Assembly (NCBI RefSeq): GCF_902506265.1
Contig: NZ_LR733556.1
Span: forward strand, 1,493,755 to 1,557,754
Reading direction: 5' to 3'
Origin: Flavobacterium sp. 9AF
GTDB taxonomy: Bacteria; Bacteroidota; Bacteroidia; Flavobacteriales; Flavobacteriaceae
DNA length: 64,000 bases
Position 1 is the stretch's first letter. Each line of letters starts with the position of its first letter. Below are positions 31,525 to 39,794 of the stretch, one piece after another. Under the pieces are notes generated by a model. That model was not told the origin of the DNA, ran no database searches, and saw nothing but the letters and a program-made list of their open reading frames with translations. A program made the translations under genes and the position numbers.

Positions 31525-34437
31525 TTGAAAACAAGATTCCTATATAGTATTTTACTTTCTTTTGTAGTAAGCTTTTTGTTTGCTCAAGATCCTATTGCTT
31601 TAAAACTCTCCGAAAAAGAAGATCTTCCAGATGTGGAATTTTATGACATAATTGAAGATAACAAAGGCTTCATTTGGTTAGCAGCAGATAAAGGTCTCTA
31701 TCGATTTGATGGCAAGCGTTATTTATCTTATGAACACACCGATAAACGTGGCTTATCCGTTTTTGGGTTAAAGTTAGACACAAAAAATCAACTGTGGTGC
31801 AATAATATTTCTGGGCAATTTTTTTATATAAAAGAGAATAAACTTACCCTATTCTTAGATTTAAAAAACGAACTTAAAGGAGAATTAGCAGAGTTTTTCA
31901 TTATTGAAAATAAGTTATTCATTTTTTCTACAAGTGTTATTTTTTCAGTTGATTTAGTTACCAAAAAAAGAGAGAAAATTGATTTAACAATGCTACCAAA
32001 ATATCCTATAATTAGAGCTCCTTTTCAATCTAATAATAACATTTTTTTTACAGCTAACAATTCTGTTTGTAGCGTTTCTAAATCAAATAAAGTAGAAGTT
32101 TTAAATTTTAAATTAAAAAAATATGGAAATAATGTTTTCCCCAAATTTTTTAAGCTACAAACCAAGAACTACATTGTCCTATATGATAATCTCACTAATA
32201 TTAATGATTTTTATCTAATTAAAGACAATGAACTTATCAAAACTTCGTTTCCTGAAGAATTACAAAATGTAAAAATCATTAAAATCCTAAATTACCAAGA
32301 TAATTTATGGTTTTGCACTTCAAATGGTATTATTTTAGTAAACCAAAAACAGCAAAAATTAGAATTAAAACAAGAGTATTTTAAGAAAAATTTTATAACA
32401 AATGCCATTCTTGATACTAATCAAACATTATGGGTATCAACTCTAACTAATGGAGTTTTTATCGTCCCTAGTTTACAAATTAAAAAATATGAAAGTATTG
32501 TTTCTGATGAAGTAATCTCTTCATCAATAAAAATCAAACCGAACAATTTACTACTTGGCACTACTAAGGGACATCTTTTTCTGTTAAATTTAAAAACAGG
32601 CAACCGAGAAGAAATTAAAATAAATAGCAATAGAAAAATTGCTTCATTATTATTTTTATCAGAATATAATACCGTATTAATTAGTATAGAAAATGATTCT
32701 TACACTTACAATTTAGACAACCACAAGCTTAAAAAAAATTCTAATTTTAACAATGCTAAAAATTTGCATTATATAAAAGATTCAAATCAAATTATTTACT
32801 CAGGATTTGATAGAGCATCTATATATGATTTTAAAAATGATGCTTTTTTAGAATACAAACAACTCAACACAAGTAGAGCTTATGCCTCTTTTTTTGATAA
32901 AAAAAACAAAGAGATTTACGTTTCGTATGTTGATAATTTAATAGTGTACGATAGCATTTTTAATCCAACAGTTTTAAAATTCAAAGATAGAAGCATAACG
33001 GCTAAAGATATAAAGCAAACATCCGATGGAATAGTATGGATAGCAACTTTTACGGATGGCGTTTTAGGGTACAAAAAAAATAAAATAGTAAAAATAATAA
33101 ATCAAAAAAAAGGCTTAAAATCAAATATTATTCAGAAAATAGAGTCAGATGAAGATGATTTATGGATAGTTACAGATAAAGGAATTCAAATATATAATTC
33201 AAAAAAACAAAAAGTAAATCCTAATCATATTAATTCTAGCAATTTAGGCAAAAACATTAAAGATATTATTATAAACAAAAGAAATGCTTTTTTGATTAGC
33301 CCACAGGATATTTTTGAAATAGAAAAAGATATATTGTTTAAAAAGTATTACCCAAAGGAAATTTCAATCACATCTGTATCCATAAATGAAAAAGACACCC
33401 TTGTTCAAAACACCTATGATTTACCCTATGATAAAAATAGAATTAAATTTACTTTTCATACCAATGGCTATTTTCCAGATGATGAATTGCATTTTTCTTA
33501 TCGATTGCAAGGTTTAAGTGATGAGTGGATCCCTATAGATTCAAAAGTAGATTTTGTTAGTTTTACTAGCTTACCTTCAAAATCCTATGTCTTTGAAGTA
33601 AGAGCTCAAAATTCAAATCAAAAACAATTCTTTTCAAAAAAAATACTTTTTCAAATTAATCTTCCCTATTGGAAAAAGTGGTGGTTTGTATTATCTATCT
33701 TTTTATTATTATTTGGTTTAATAATAATTTTTTACAAAAATAAATTGGCCATACAAGAAAAGGAAAAAGAATTAGCTTTAAAAAATGCAAAATTTGAGAG
33801 TGAGCTAGCTACTTTAAAATTAGAAAATCTAAAATCTCAAATGAACCCTCATTTTATCTTTAATGCCTTAAATTCTATTCAAGAATATATTATCTTAAAT
33901 CAAAAACAATTAGCCAGTTCTTATTTGGCAAAATTTGCCGATTTAATCAGAACTTATTTAGAGCACAGTTCAAAAGGGTATATTTCAATAAAAGAAGAAA
34001 TGGATTGTTTAAGTATTTATTTAGAATTGGAAAAATTACGTTTTGAAGATAAATTCTGCTATCATATTGAGAACGACAATATAAATGAAGAGTTAAAAAT
34101 TCCAACTATGCTTATACAGCCTTATGTTGAGAATGCTATTAAACATGGATTACTGCATAAAAAAACAGATAGACATTTACATATTTGCTTTTCTTTATTC
34201 CAAAATAATGAAATGATCCAATGTGTAATTGTTGATAATGGTGTGGGAAGACAAAAAGCTGCACTGTTGAGAGATAAAAAATATACTTCTTTTGCTACCA
34301 AAGCCAATCAAAACCGACTTGAATTGTTGAATTTTGGAAAAGAAAAAAAAATCGGAGTAACCATAGAAGATTTATATAATGAATATAACAAAGCAAATGG
34401 AACACGAGTAACATTGCTAATCCCAATAATAAAATAG
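31525..34437 (+). CDS. Propeller-type LytS-family sensor histidine kinase
   Basis: The 970-aa protein starts at a TTG. An in-frame stop lies directly before it, and a signal peptide ('FLYSILLSFVVSFLFAQ') begins at this codon, so the rare start is well supported. A periplasmic two-component-regulator propeller follows ('FIWLAADKGLYRFDGKRY', 'WIATFTDGVLGYKKN'), then a Y_Y_Y domain ('FSYRLQGLSDEWIPID'), one membrane helix (about 728-746), a coiled coil, the His_kinase domain with H776 ('QMNPHFIFNALNSIQEYI'), and a HATPase ('IQPYVENAIKHGLL'). It probably senses an extracellular ligand, perhaps a glycan as related proteins do, and signals to the LytTR regulator 2 nt downstream. Confidence 0.93.
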   Translation: MKTRFLYSILLSFVVSFLFAQDPIALKLSEKEDLPDVEFYDIIEDNKGFIWLAADKGLYRFDGKRYLSYEHTDKRGLSVFGLKLDTKNQLWCNNISGQFFYIKENKLTLFLDLKNELKGELAEFFIIENKLFIFSTSVIFSVDLVTKKREKIDLTMLPKYPIIRAPFQSNNNIFFTANNSVCSVSKSNKVEVLNFKLKKYGNNVFPKFFKLQTKNYIVLYDNLTNINDFYLIKDNELIKTSFPEELQNVKIIKILNYQDNLWFCTSNGIILVNQKQQKLELKQEYFKKNFITNAILDTNQTLWVSTLTNGVFIVPSLQIKKYESIVSDEVISSSIKIKPNNLLLGTTKGHLFLLNLKTGNREEIKINSNRKIASLLFLSEYNTVLISIENDSYTYNLDNHKLKKNSNFNNAKNLHYIKDSNQIIYSGFDRASIYDFKNDAFLEYKQLNTSRAYASFFDKKNKEIYVSYVDNLIVYDSIFNPTVLKFKDRSITAKDIKQTSDGIVWIATFTDGVLGYKKNKIVKIINQKKGLKSNIIQKIESDEDDLWIVTDKGIQIYNSKKQKVNPNHINSSNLGKNIKDIIINKRNAFLISPQDIFEIEKDILFKKYYPKEISITSVSINEKDTLVQNTYDLPYDKNRIKFTFHTNGYFPDDELHFSYRLQGLSDEWIPIDSKVDFVSFTSLPSKSYVFEVRAQNSNQKQFFSKKILFQINLPYWKKWWFVLSIFLLLFGLIIIFYKNKLAIQEKEKELALKNAKFESELATLKLENLKSQMNPHFIFNALNSIQEYIILNQKQLASSYLAKFADLIRTYLEHSSKGYISIKEEMDCLSIYLELEKLRFEDKFCYHIENDNINEELKIPTMLIQPYVENAIKHGLLHKKTDRHLHICFSLFQNNEMIQCVIVDNGVGRQKAALLRDKKYTSFATKANQNRLELLNFGKEKKIGVTIEDLYNEYNKANGTRVTLLIPIIK

Positions 34438-34439
34438 AA

Positions 34440-35192
34440 ATGAAAGCAATAATAATTGATGATGAACCTAAAGCAAGAAATCTTTTGGAAATCTTAATTC
34501 AAGAGAATAATTCAAAAATCACGACCATTTATCAAGCAGAAGATTTAGTAACTGGTGTTCAGTTAATAAAAGAAAAACAACCTCAAATAGTATTTCTAGA
34601 CATCGAAATGCCAGAACATTCCGGTTTAGAAATAGTAGATTTTATAAATAAGGAAGAATTCAATTTTGAAATTATTTTTACTACAGCATATAGTGAATAT
34701 GCAATTAAAGCATTTCAACTTTCGGCAATAGATTATCTTTTAAAACCCTTACATGCAGAAAGTGTTAAAGAAGCTATTGAAAAAGCAATTTTGCAAATTG
34801 GCAAATCAGAAATCAGTACAAAATTGGAACAATTGAGAAAAAGTTTAAAATCGGCTAATTTTAATAAAATTGGCTTGCCATTTGCTGACGGCTTTAAATT
34901 TGTAAATTTTGAAGATATCATTCTTTTTGAAGCGGACGGTATGTATACAAAAGTAAGCACCACAAAAGAAACAGAGTTGTTAGTATGTAAGCCTCTAAAA
35001 CATTTTGTTGAAGTTTTAGAGTCTCAAACTAATTTTTATAAGCCACATCGTTCTTACCTAATTAATTTAAAATACATTAAAGAATATATAAAAAAAGATG
35101 GCGGTTATATCATAATGGATAATGATAAAACAGTTTCAATTTCAAATGATAAAAAAGAAGAATTTTTGACCATAGTTCAAAATATAGGTTAG
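34440..35192 (+). CDS. LytTR-family response regulator
   Basis: Receiver domain at 1-120 with D7-D8, phospho-acceptor D54 ('IVFLDIEMPEHSG') and K-P ('DYLLKPLHAES'), followed by a LytTR DNA-binding domain (about 145-250) with 'DIILFEADGMYTKVSTTKE' and 'FYKPHRSYLINLKYIKEYIK'. It starts 2 nt after the kinase stop, a standard LytS-LytTR pair. The gene directly downstream encodes a secreted LamG/T9SS protein and is the likeliest target. The nonamer AGAAAGTCG before both that gene and the kinase gene may be its binding site. Confidence 0.94.
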   Translation: MKAIIIDDEPKARNLLEILIQENNSKITTIYQAEDLVTGVQLIKEKQPQIVFLDIEMPEHSGLEIVDFINKEEFNFEIIFTTAYSEYAIKAFQLSAIDYLLKPLHAESVKEAIEKAILQIGKSEISTKLEQLRKSLKSANFNKIGLPFADGFKFVNFEDIILFEADGMYTKVSTTKETELLVCKPLKHFVEVLESQTNFYKPHRSYLINLKYIKEYIKKDGGYIIMDNDKTVSISNDKKEEFLTIVQNIG

Positions 35193-35219
35193 GGTTTTAG
35201 CAAGTCAAAACCCAATTTC

Positions 35220-35228
35220 AGAAAGTCG
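35220..35228 (+). promoter_or_regulatory. AGAAAGTCG site, copy 2
   Basis: Second copy of the nonamer seen at 31456-31464, here 59 nt before the ATG of the LamG/T9SS gene. A possible -7 element (GAATTTTG, 35253-35260, one mismatch) follows after 24 nt. Confidence 0.28.
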
Positions 35229-35287
35229 TTTTATAAAGAAAATACAAATTGTAGAATTTTGTTCCTATAAACTATAAAAGATTTATT

Positions 35288-37861
35288 ATGAGAACAAAAT
35301 TACTTTTTTTAACTTTCCTATTGGCATCAATAGTTTCGGCTCAATATCCAACTAATGGACTTGTAGCACAGTATGGATTTGAAAATGGAAATGTTTTAAT
35401 TGACGGAGCTAATGGAACAAATTTTACGCAAACGGGTATGGCTTTAATTGAAGTTAATAATCGCTTTGATATGCCTCCAACAAGTGCTGTTAATTTAAAT
35501 GGAGATTATTTAACCCGTCCAGATATTAATTTTCCTGCAACTGGTTCATTAGGGGATTATATCTCTTTAAGTTTTTGGATTAAAACTACCACAGACGACA
35601 ATAACACAAGGATTATCCTAGACGATAGTAATCGACCAGATTTTTCAACATCTACTTGGGCAGGTTATTATATTTATTTACAAAATGGTAAAATAGGTGC
35701 AACATTAGGAGTGCAATATAATGGAGCCTTTTCATATAAAAGTGGTGGTTTATTAGCTAATAGATTCATTAGCGATGGAAATTGGCATCATGTTGTAGTT
35801 ACGTTATCTCGTTCAGATAGTTTTGGAGGCTGTTGTACTTATACTTTGATTAATAGTTTGTCTATTTATATAGATGGTGTAAACTATGGTAGTGGAGGCA
35901 ATAGTGAATCTACTGCGAGTGGAAGTTTGAGTTTATTACAATCTCATGATACTACTGGTAATATTACTATCGCTAATAATAGATCAAATTCCCTAGCTAA
36001 TATAAACAGGTATTCAGATATTATAGATGACGTTTTAATTTATAATCGAATTCTTACTCCTGCTGAAATAACTAGTATAGCTTATGAAAATAGTTTTTGT
36101 TTTGTACCACAGTCTTCAGTTATATCCACTTCAGCAATTACTGAAACTAGTGCAATGGTGAGTATTTCAAATATTGGAACGTATAACTTAGCCTATCATA
36201 AAACTTCTGAACCTTTTGCAAATGCGATTATTATAAATGGAATTAACTCTGGATCAGTAAGTTTATCCAATTTAGATGTATTCACAGATTATAATGTATA
36301 TATAAGTGAACAATGTGTAAATAATTTAACGGGCTGGTCTTTACCTATTACCTTTAAAACGACTAGAACATTTGGATATATATATGTTAATGCTAATGCA
36401 ACTGGAAACAATAACGGAATATCTTGGATAAATGCGTATACAAATTTAAATGATGCTCTTGCTATAGCTCAAAACAATGAAGAGATTTGGATTGCAGGAG
36501 GAATTTATACTCCTAGTGTTTCAGACAGAAATGCTACATTTACTCTTACAGCTTCAAATTTGAAACTTTATGGTGGTTTTATTGGTACTGAAACGCAGCT
36601 TTCTGATCGCGTTGTAGGTTCAAATGAAACCATTTTATCTGGAGATTTATTAGGGAATGACAATACTTCTATTTCTTTTGTCAATCCTACTCGATCAGAT
36701 AATAGTTACACTGTTGTATCATTAATTGGAGAAAATCCATTATTAGATGGATTGACAATTACAGGTGGACATGCTAATGCTACTTCTGGAGCAACTGAAA
36801 CGAGATATGGTGGCGGAATCAATAAAAATTCAAGTATTAGAAACGTAAGTCTAAACAATTGCAAATTGACTAAAAACATTGCTACTGAAGCTTCAGGTGC
36901 TATTGCTGGAGGTTATAATGTTTTTGGAGGAACAGGCAGTATGGTAATCAGTAATTGCGAGTTCTCAGAGAATTTATCAGCTATTGGTGCCGCTATTTAT
37001 TCTGCTAATTTAAGTACAGCTGTAATAAGTTATACTATTTCAAATACGTTATTTAGTAAAAATAAAGCGACTAACACCAGTAGTGCCACTAATGGATATG
37101 CAGGAAGTTCTATGTGGTTACGTTCTTATGGTTCAGGAGCAAATATTGTAACGACTATTTCGAATTGTACCTTTGTAGATAATGTAGATGATGGAGCCAA
37201 TGCGGCAATGAATAACTTGAACCGTGTAACTTTGGCTTTAACCAAAAATACCAATTCCAACCATACAGCTACTATTTCCAATTGTTTGTTTTGGAATAAT
37301 AAAGCAGCGTCAGGAACTACAGCAAGACCTATAGGTGGTTTTATAGAAAGCGGAATTCCTTCAGCAACTGTAATTAATTCTACTGACGAGACCAACTTTA
37401 CAGGAATTACTCTTTCTGGCACATCAACAAATAATAACAATTCCGATCCCTTATTTACAAATTCAGCTAGTGGAGACTATACTTTAAGTTTGGGTTCACC
37501 TGCTATAGATTCTGGAGATAATGCAAGTGTATTTGGTACAACTGATTTATTGGGTAATCAAAGAATTTTTAATACAACAGTCGATCGTGGTGTTTATGAG
37601 TTTGGCTCTTCTGTATTAAATTCTACTGCCTTTCAAGAGTTTACTAGTTTTCAAATTTACCCTAACCCAGCAACAAATAACTTAAATGTTGCAAGTTCAC
37701 AAAAAATAAACGTATTAGAAGTATATACTTTGGATGGAAAATTAATATTAAAAGCAAATGGAAATGAAGTGGATGTAACACCTTTGCAAAATGGATTGTA
37801 CCTTATTAAAGTAATAACGCTTCAAAATGAATTTGGAGTGAAGAAATTTGTAAAACAGTAA
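35288..37861 (+). CDS. Secreted LamG / beta-helix protein with T9SS sorting domain
   Basis: Domains in order: signal peptide ('LLFLTFLLASIVSAQ'), a laminin-G-like concanavalin fold (about 20-270, 'GLVAQYGFENGN', 'GNWHHVVVTLSR', 'IDDVLIYNRILTPAEI'), a fibronectin-III-like linker, a right-handed parallel beta-helix (about 365-740, 'AYTNLNDALAIAQNNEEIWI', 'GGGINKNSSIRNVSLNNC'), and a type A T9SS C-terminal domain ('FQIYPNPATNNLNV' to 'FVKQ'). It should be exported by the type IX system and attached to or released from the cell surface, probably binding carbohydrate. It follows a LytS/LytTR pair and is closed by a strong terminator. Confidence 0.92.
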   Translation: MRTKLLFLTFLLASIVSAQYPTNGLVAQYGFENGNVLIDGANGTNFTQTGMALIEVNNRFDMPPTSAVNLNGDYLTRPDINFPATGSLGDYISLSFWIKTTTDDNNTRIILDDSNRPDFSTSTWAGYYIYLQNGKIGATLGVQYNGAFSYKSGGLLANRFISDGNWHHVVVTLSRSDSFGGCCTYTLINSLSIYIDGVNYGSGGNSESTASGSLSLLQSHDTTGNITIANNRSNSLANINRYSDIIDDVLIYNRILTPAEITSIAYENSFCFVPQSSVISTSAITETSAMVSISNIGTYNLAYHKTSEPFANAIIINGINSGSVSLSNLDVFTDYNVYISEQCVNNLTGWSLPITFKTTRTFGYIYVNANATGNNNGISWINAYTNLNDALAIAQNNEEIWIAGGIYTPSVSDRNATFTLTASNLKLYGGFIGTETQLSDRVVGSNETILSGDLLGNDNTSISFVNPTRSDNSYTVVSLIGENPLLDGLTITGGHANATSGATETRYGGGINKNSSIRNVSLNNCKLTKNIATEASGAIAGGYNVFGGTGSMVISNCEFSENLSAIGAAIYSANLSTAVISYTISNTLFSKNKATNTSSATNGYAGSSMWLRSYGSGANIVTTISNCTFVDNVDDGANAAMNNLNRVTLALTKNTNSNHTATISNCLFWNNKAASGTTARPIGGFIESGIPSATVINSTDETNFTGITLSGTSTNNNNSDPLFTNSASGDYTLSLGSPAIDSGDNASVFGTTDLLGNQRIFNTTVDRGVYEFGSSVLNSTAFQEFTSFQIYPNPATNNLNVASSQKINVLEVYTLDGKLILKANGNEVDVTPLQNGLYLIKVITLQNEFGVKKFVKQ

Positions 37862-37886
37862 TGTTGTTTTTTATAGTTTTTTAAAT

Positions 37887-37928
37887 ATAAGACCATTATT
37901 TTAATAAAATAATGGTCTTATTTCTTTT
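37887..37928 (+). terminator. Rho-independent terminator after the LamG/T9SS gene
   Basis: A perfect 16-bp stem (37887-37902 with 37906-37921, core AAGACCATTATTTT) with a 3-nt loop is followed by a T-rich tail. It begins 26 nt after the stop codon. Confidence 0.92.
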
Positions 37929-38092
37929 ACACAAGGATTTTTAATTATGTACACATTCTATATTTATCAAAAAAGAAATACTATTTGATGAGTTTGAGTA
38001 TTAAATAATAATTAGTTCTAAAAAGATATCAATCTATAACTAAATTACAATTACTAAATACTCGTATGAACTCTCTTGAAAAAGTTTACATT

Positions 38093-38227
38093 AGGCGTTA
38101 CCTTATTGCACTACAAAAAATATAAAAACAAAAATACAATTACAACAAGGTCAGGCTGTCCACTATATCTTTTAATTTGCTTAAAATCCAAGCAAATTAA
38201 AAGGATGCCGTTCCCATCCTTAACGCT
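38093..38227. repeat. Structured intergenic hairpin element
   Basis: The block is bounded by AGGCGTTA (38093-38100) and its inverse TTAACGCT (38220-38227). It contains GGTCAGGCTGTCC, a perfect 14-bp hairpin (CTTTTAATTTGCTT, 38169-38182, with its complement at 38190-38203, loop 7 nt), then GGATGCCGTTCCCATCC. From memory, intergenic blocks of similar layout (GGGCTATCC, hairpin with variable stem, ATCCCTAACGC) recur in flavobacterial genomes, so this is probably a dispersed REP-like or RNA element. Only one copy is in the window, so the repeat status is not shown here. Confidence 0.5.
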
Positions 38228-38298
38228 AAAAAAATGAAAATAAAACACTTACACTCTTATTTTTTAACTTTTTAACACTATTGTGAAACATTTGGCGT

Positions 38299-38306
38299 TA
38301 TATTTG
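38299..38306 (+). promoter_or_regulatory. Predicted -7 element of the DUF4407 gene
   Basis: TATATTTG matches TAnnTTTG exactly, about 74 nt before the ATG. The predicted transcript would begin close to 38311, at the first copy of the 12-nt leader repeat. Confidence 0.5.
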
Positions 38307-38310
38307 TACT

Positions 38311-38380
38311 AATCAATCATCACCCGAGGTGTAGGCAAATTTTTGTAACGCATCGGAGAAAATCAAAAAATCAATCATCA
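38311..38380 (+). promoter_or_regulatory. DUF4407 leader with 12-nt direct repeat
   Basis: AATCAATCATCA occurs at 38311-38322, near the predicted transcript start, and again at 38369-38380, where its last A is the first base of the start codon. Between them is CACC-CGA-GGTG, a short hairpin. The duplicated ribosome-entry sequence could compete for ribosomes or for an RNA-binding factor. Confidence 0.4.
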
Positions 38381-39480
38381 TGTTAAAAGACTTTTTTATC
38401 CTTTGTTCTGGTGCCGACAAAGATATTATTCAATCCTCCTCAAATGGCGAACAAAACAAGTATGCAGGCATTGGTGCTACAGTATTCTTTACTGCTGTAA
38501 TGGCATTTATAGCAGGTTCGTATGCACTTTATACCGTTTTTGATAACATTTTTACTGCTATAGGTTTTGGTTTAGTTTGGGGATTACTTATTTTTAATCT
38601 TGATCGTTTTATTGTTTCTACTATTAAAAAGAGAGACAGTTTCTTAGACGAATTACTTCAGGCTTCGCCCCGAATTATATTGGCCATTATTATTGCTATT
38701 GTAATTTCAAAACCCTTGGAAATCAAAATTTTTGAAAAAGAAATCAATACCGTTTTATTAAAAGAAAAAAATGCCATGGCTTTAAACAATAAAAAAGAGG
38801 TGGCTAATTATTTTCAAAGTGATTTGGATAAAAACAAAGCTCAAATAGACAGTTTAAAAAGCGATATTCTAAAAAAAGAAAAAGAAGTTAACGATTTATA
38901 TTCGGTTTATATTACCGAAGCAGAAGGAACAACAGGAACTAAAAAATTAGGAAAAGGACCCGTTTACAAAGAAAAAAGAGACAAGCATGATGCCGCTTTG
39001 CAAGAACTTACCTCATTAAAAGCAATTAATCAGACTAAAATTACCGAATTAGAAAATAAAGCGAAAACTATCCAAACGGATTTGGATAAAAAAATTACAG
39101 AAACACAACCCATAATTGAAGGTTTTGATGGCTTAATGGCTCGTATCAATGCTTTAGACAAATTACCATGGTTACCTTCGTTTTTCATTATGTTATTATT
39201 TTTAGCCATAGAAACCTCTCCTATAATTGCAAAATTATTGTCTCCAAAAGGAGAATATGATTTCAAGCAAGAAGACAATGAATTAGCACTTAAAAGTGTT
39301 TTGGCTCAAAATAAATATCAAAGTGAGTTACAACGAAAAACGGATGCTGAAATTTATGATAAAGTTTATGCAGATATTAAAGAAGATCAAGAGTTGTATA
39401 AATATAAAAAACAAAAAGCTACAGAATTACTTCAATTACAAGCTGACGGTTTTGTAGAAAAACAAAAAAAATCTATGTAA
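38380..39480 (+). CDS. DUF4407 domain-containing membrane protein
   Basis: The 366-aa protein matches DUF4407 in layout: 'DFFILCSGADKDII' at the N-terminus, two membrane helices (about 30-75), 'GLLIFNLDRFIVSTIKK', a third helix ('IILAIIIAIVISKPLEIKIF'), a long coiled-coil periplasmic or cytoplasmic hairpin (about 130-245, Lys/Glu-rich), a fourth helix ('LPSFFIMLLFLAIETSPIIA') and a charged helical tail. It is an inner-membrane protein of unknown function. The gene is apparently monocistronic with its own promoter and a repeat-bearing leader, and ends before a bidirectional terminator at 39545-39573. Confidence 0.9.
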   Translation: MLKDFFILCSGADKDIIQSSSNGEQNKYAGIGATVFFTAVMAFIAGSYALYTVFDNIFTAIGFGLVWGLLIFNLDRFIVSTIKKRDSFLDELLQASPRIILAIIIAIVISKPLEIKIFEKEINTVLLKEKNAMALNNKKEVANYFQSDLDKNKAQIDSLKSDILKKEKEVNDLYSVYITEAEGTTGTKKLGKGPVYKEKRDKHDAALQELTSLKAINQTKITELENKAKTIQTDLDKKITETQPIIEGFDGLMARINALDKLPWLPSFFIMLLFLAIETSPIIAKLLSPKGEYDFKQEDNELALKSVLAQNKYQSELQRKTDAEIYDKVYADIKEDQELYKYKKQKATELLQLQADGFVEKQKKSM

Positions 39481-39544
39481 TCAAAAAGCTTTACTATAAA
39501 ACATGAGTAAGAAAACTGTTATAAATTATAAAATCATATTCCAT

Positions 39545-39573
39545 AAAAAAAGCCCAATCAAGGGCTTTTTTTT
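39545..39573. terminator. Bidirectional terminator
   Basis: AAAAAAAGCCC (39545-39555) pairs with GGGCTTTTTTT (39562-39572) around a 6-nt loop. It ends transcripts from the DUF4407 gene on the plus strand and from the 71-aa protein gene on the minus strand. Confidence 0.92.
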
Positions 39574-39787
39574 ATAAATCTCTTTGCGTATTTTTAAGTT
39601 TACTAATTTGCTTTATTCTTATGTATCCTAAACAAACTGCCACACAAGTTGCTATTACTAAATGGTTGTTTATTGGTGCAGCTGGAGTTCCCACATCATC
39701 AACATCATCATCAAAACCAGTTTGCGCAGTTACTTCTAAGATAGAGAAAAAAAACACTAAGAGTAGCACGATAGTTTTTCTTGCCAT
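39572..39787 (-). CDS. Small exported protein with 'PAAPIN' C-terminal anchor, 71 aa
   Basis: The product has a signal peptide ('TIVLLLVFFFSILEVTAQ'), a very short acidic mature part ('TGFDDDVDDVG'), the motif 'TPAAPINNH', a membrane helix ('LVIATCVAVCLGYI') and a basic tail ('RIKQISKLKNTQRDL'). This motif-helix-basic layout resembles the tripartite C-terminal sorting signals of Bacteroidota (PID/PEP-type). The whole protein is hardly more than a signal peptide plus a sorting tail. It starts 7 nt after the stop of the giant T9SS gene and is cotranscribed with it. I recall similar small proteins beside large Ig-like T9SS proteins in flavobacteria. Function unknown. Confidence 0.78.
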   Translation of the reverse strand: MARKTIVLLLVFFFSILEVTAQTGFDDDVDDVGTPAAPINNHLVIATCVAVCLGYIRIKQISKLKNTQRDL

Positions 39788-39794
39788 TATATTT

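Larger units (their letters stand above)
37862..38379. other. Gene-free stretch of 518 nt
   Basis: No credible coding sequence. From left to right it holds the terminator of the LamG gene (37887-37928), about 160 nt with no visible structure, a structured hairpin element (38093-38227), and the promoter and repeat-bearing leader of the DUF4407 gene (38299-38380). Confidence 0.8.
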
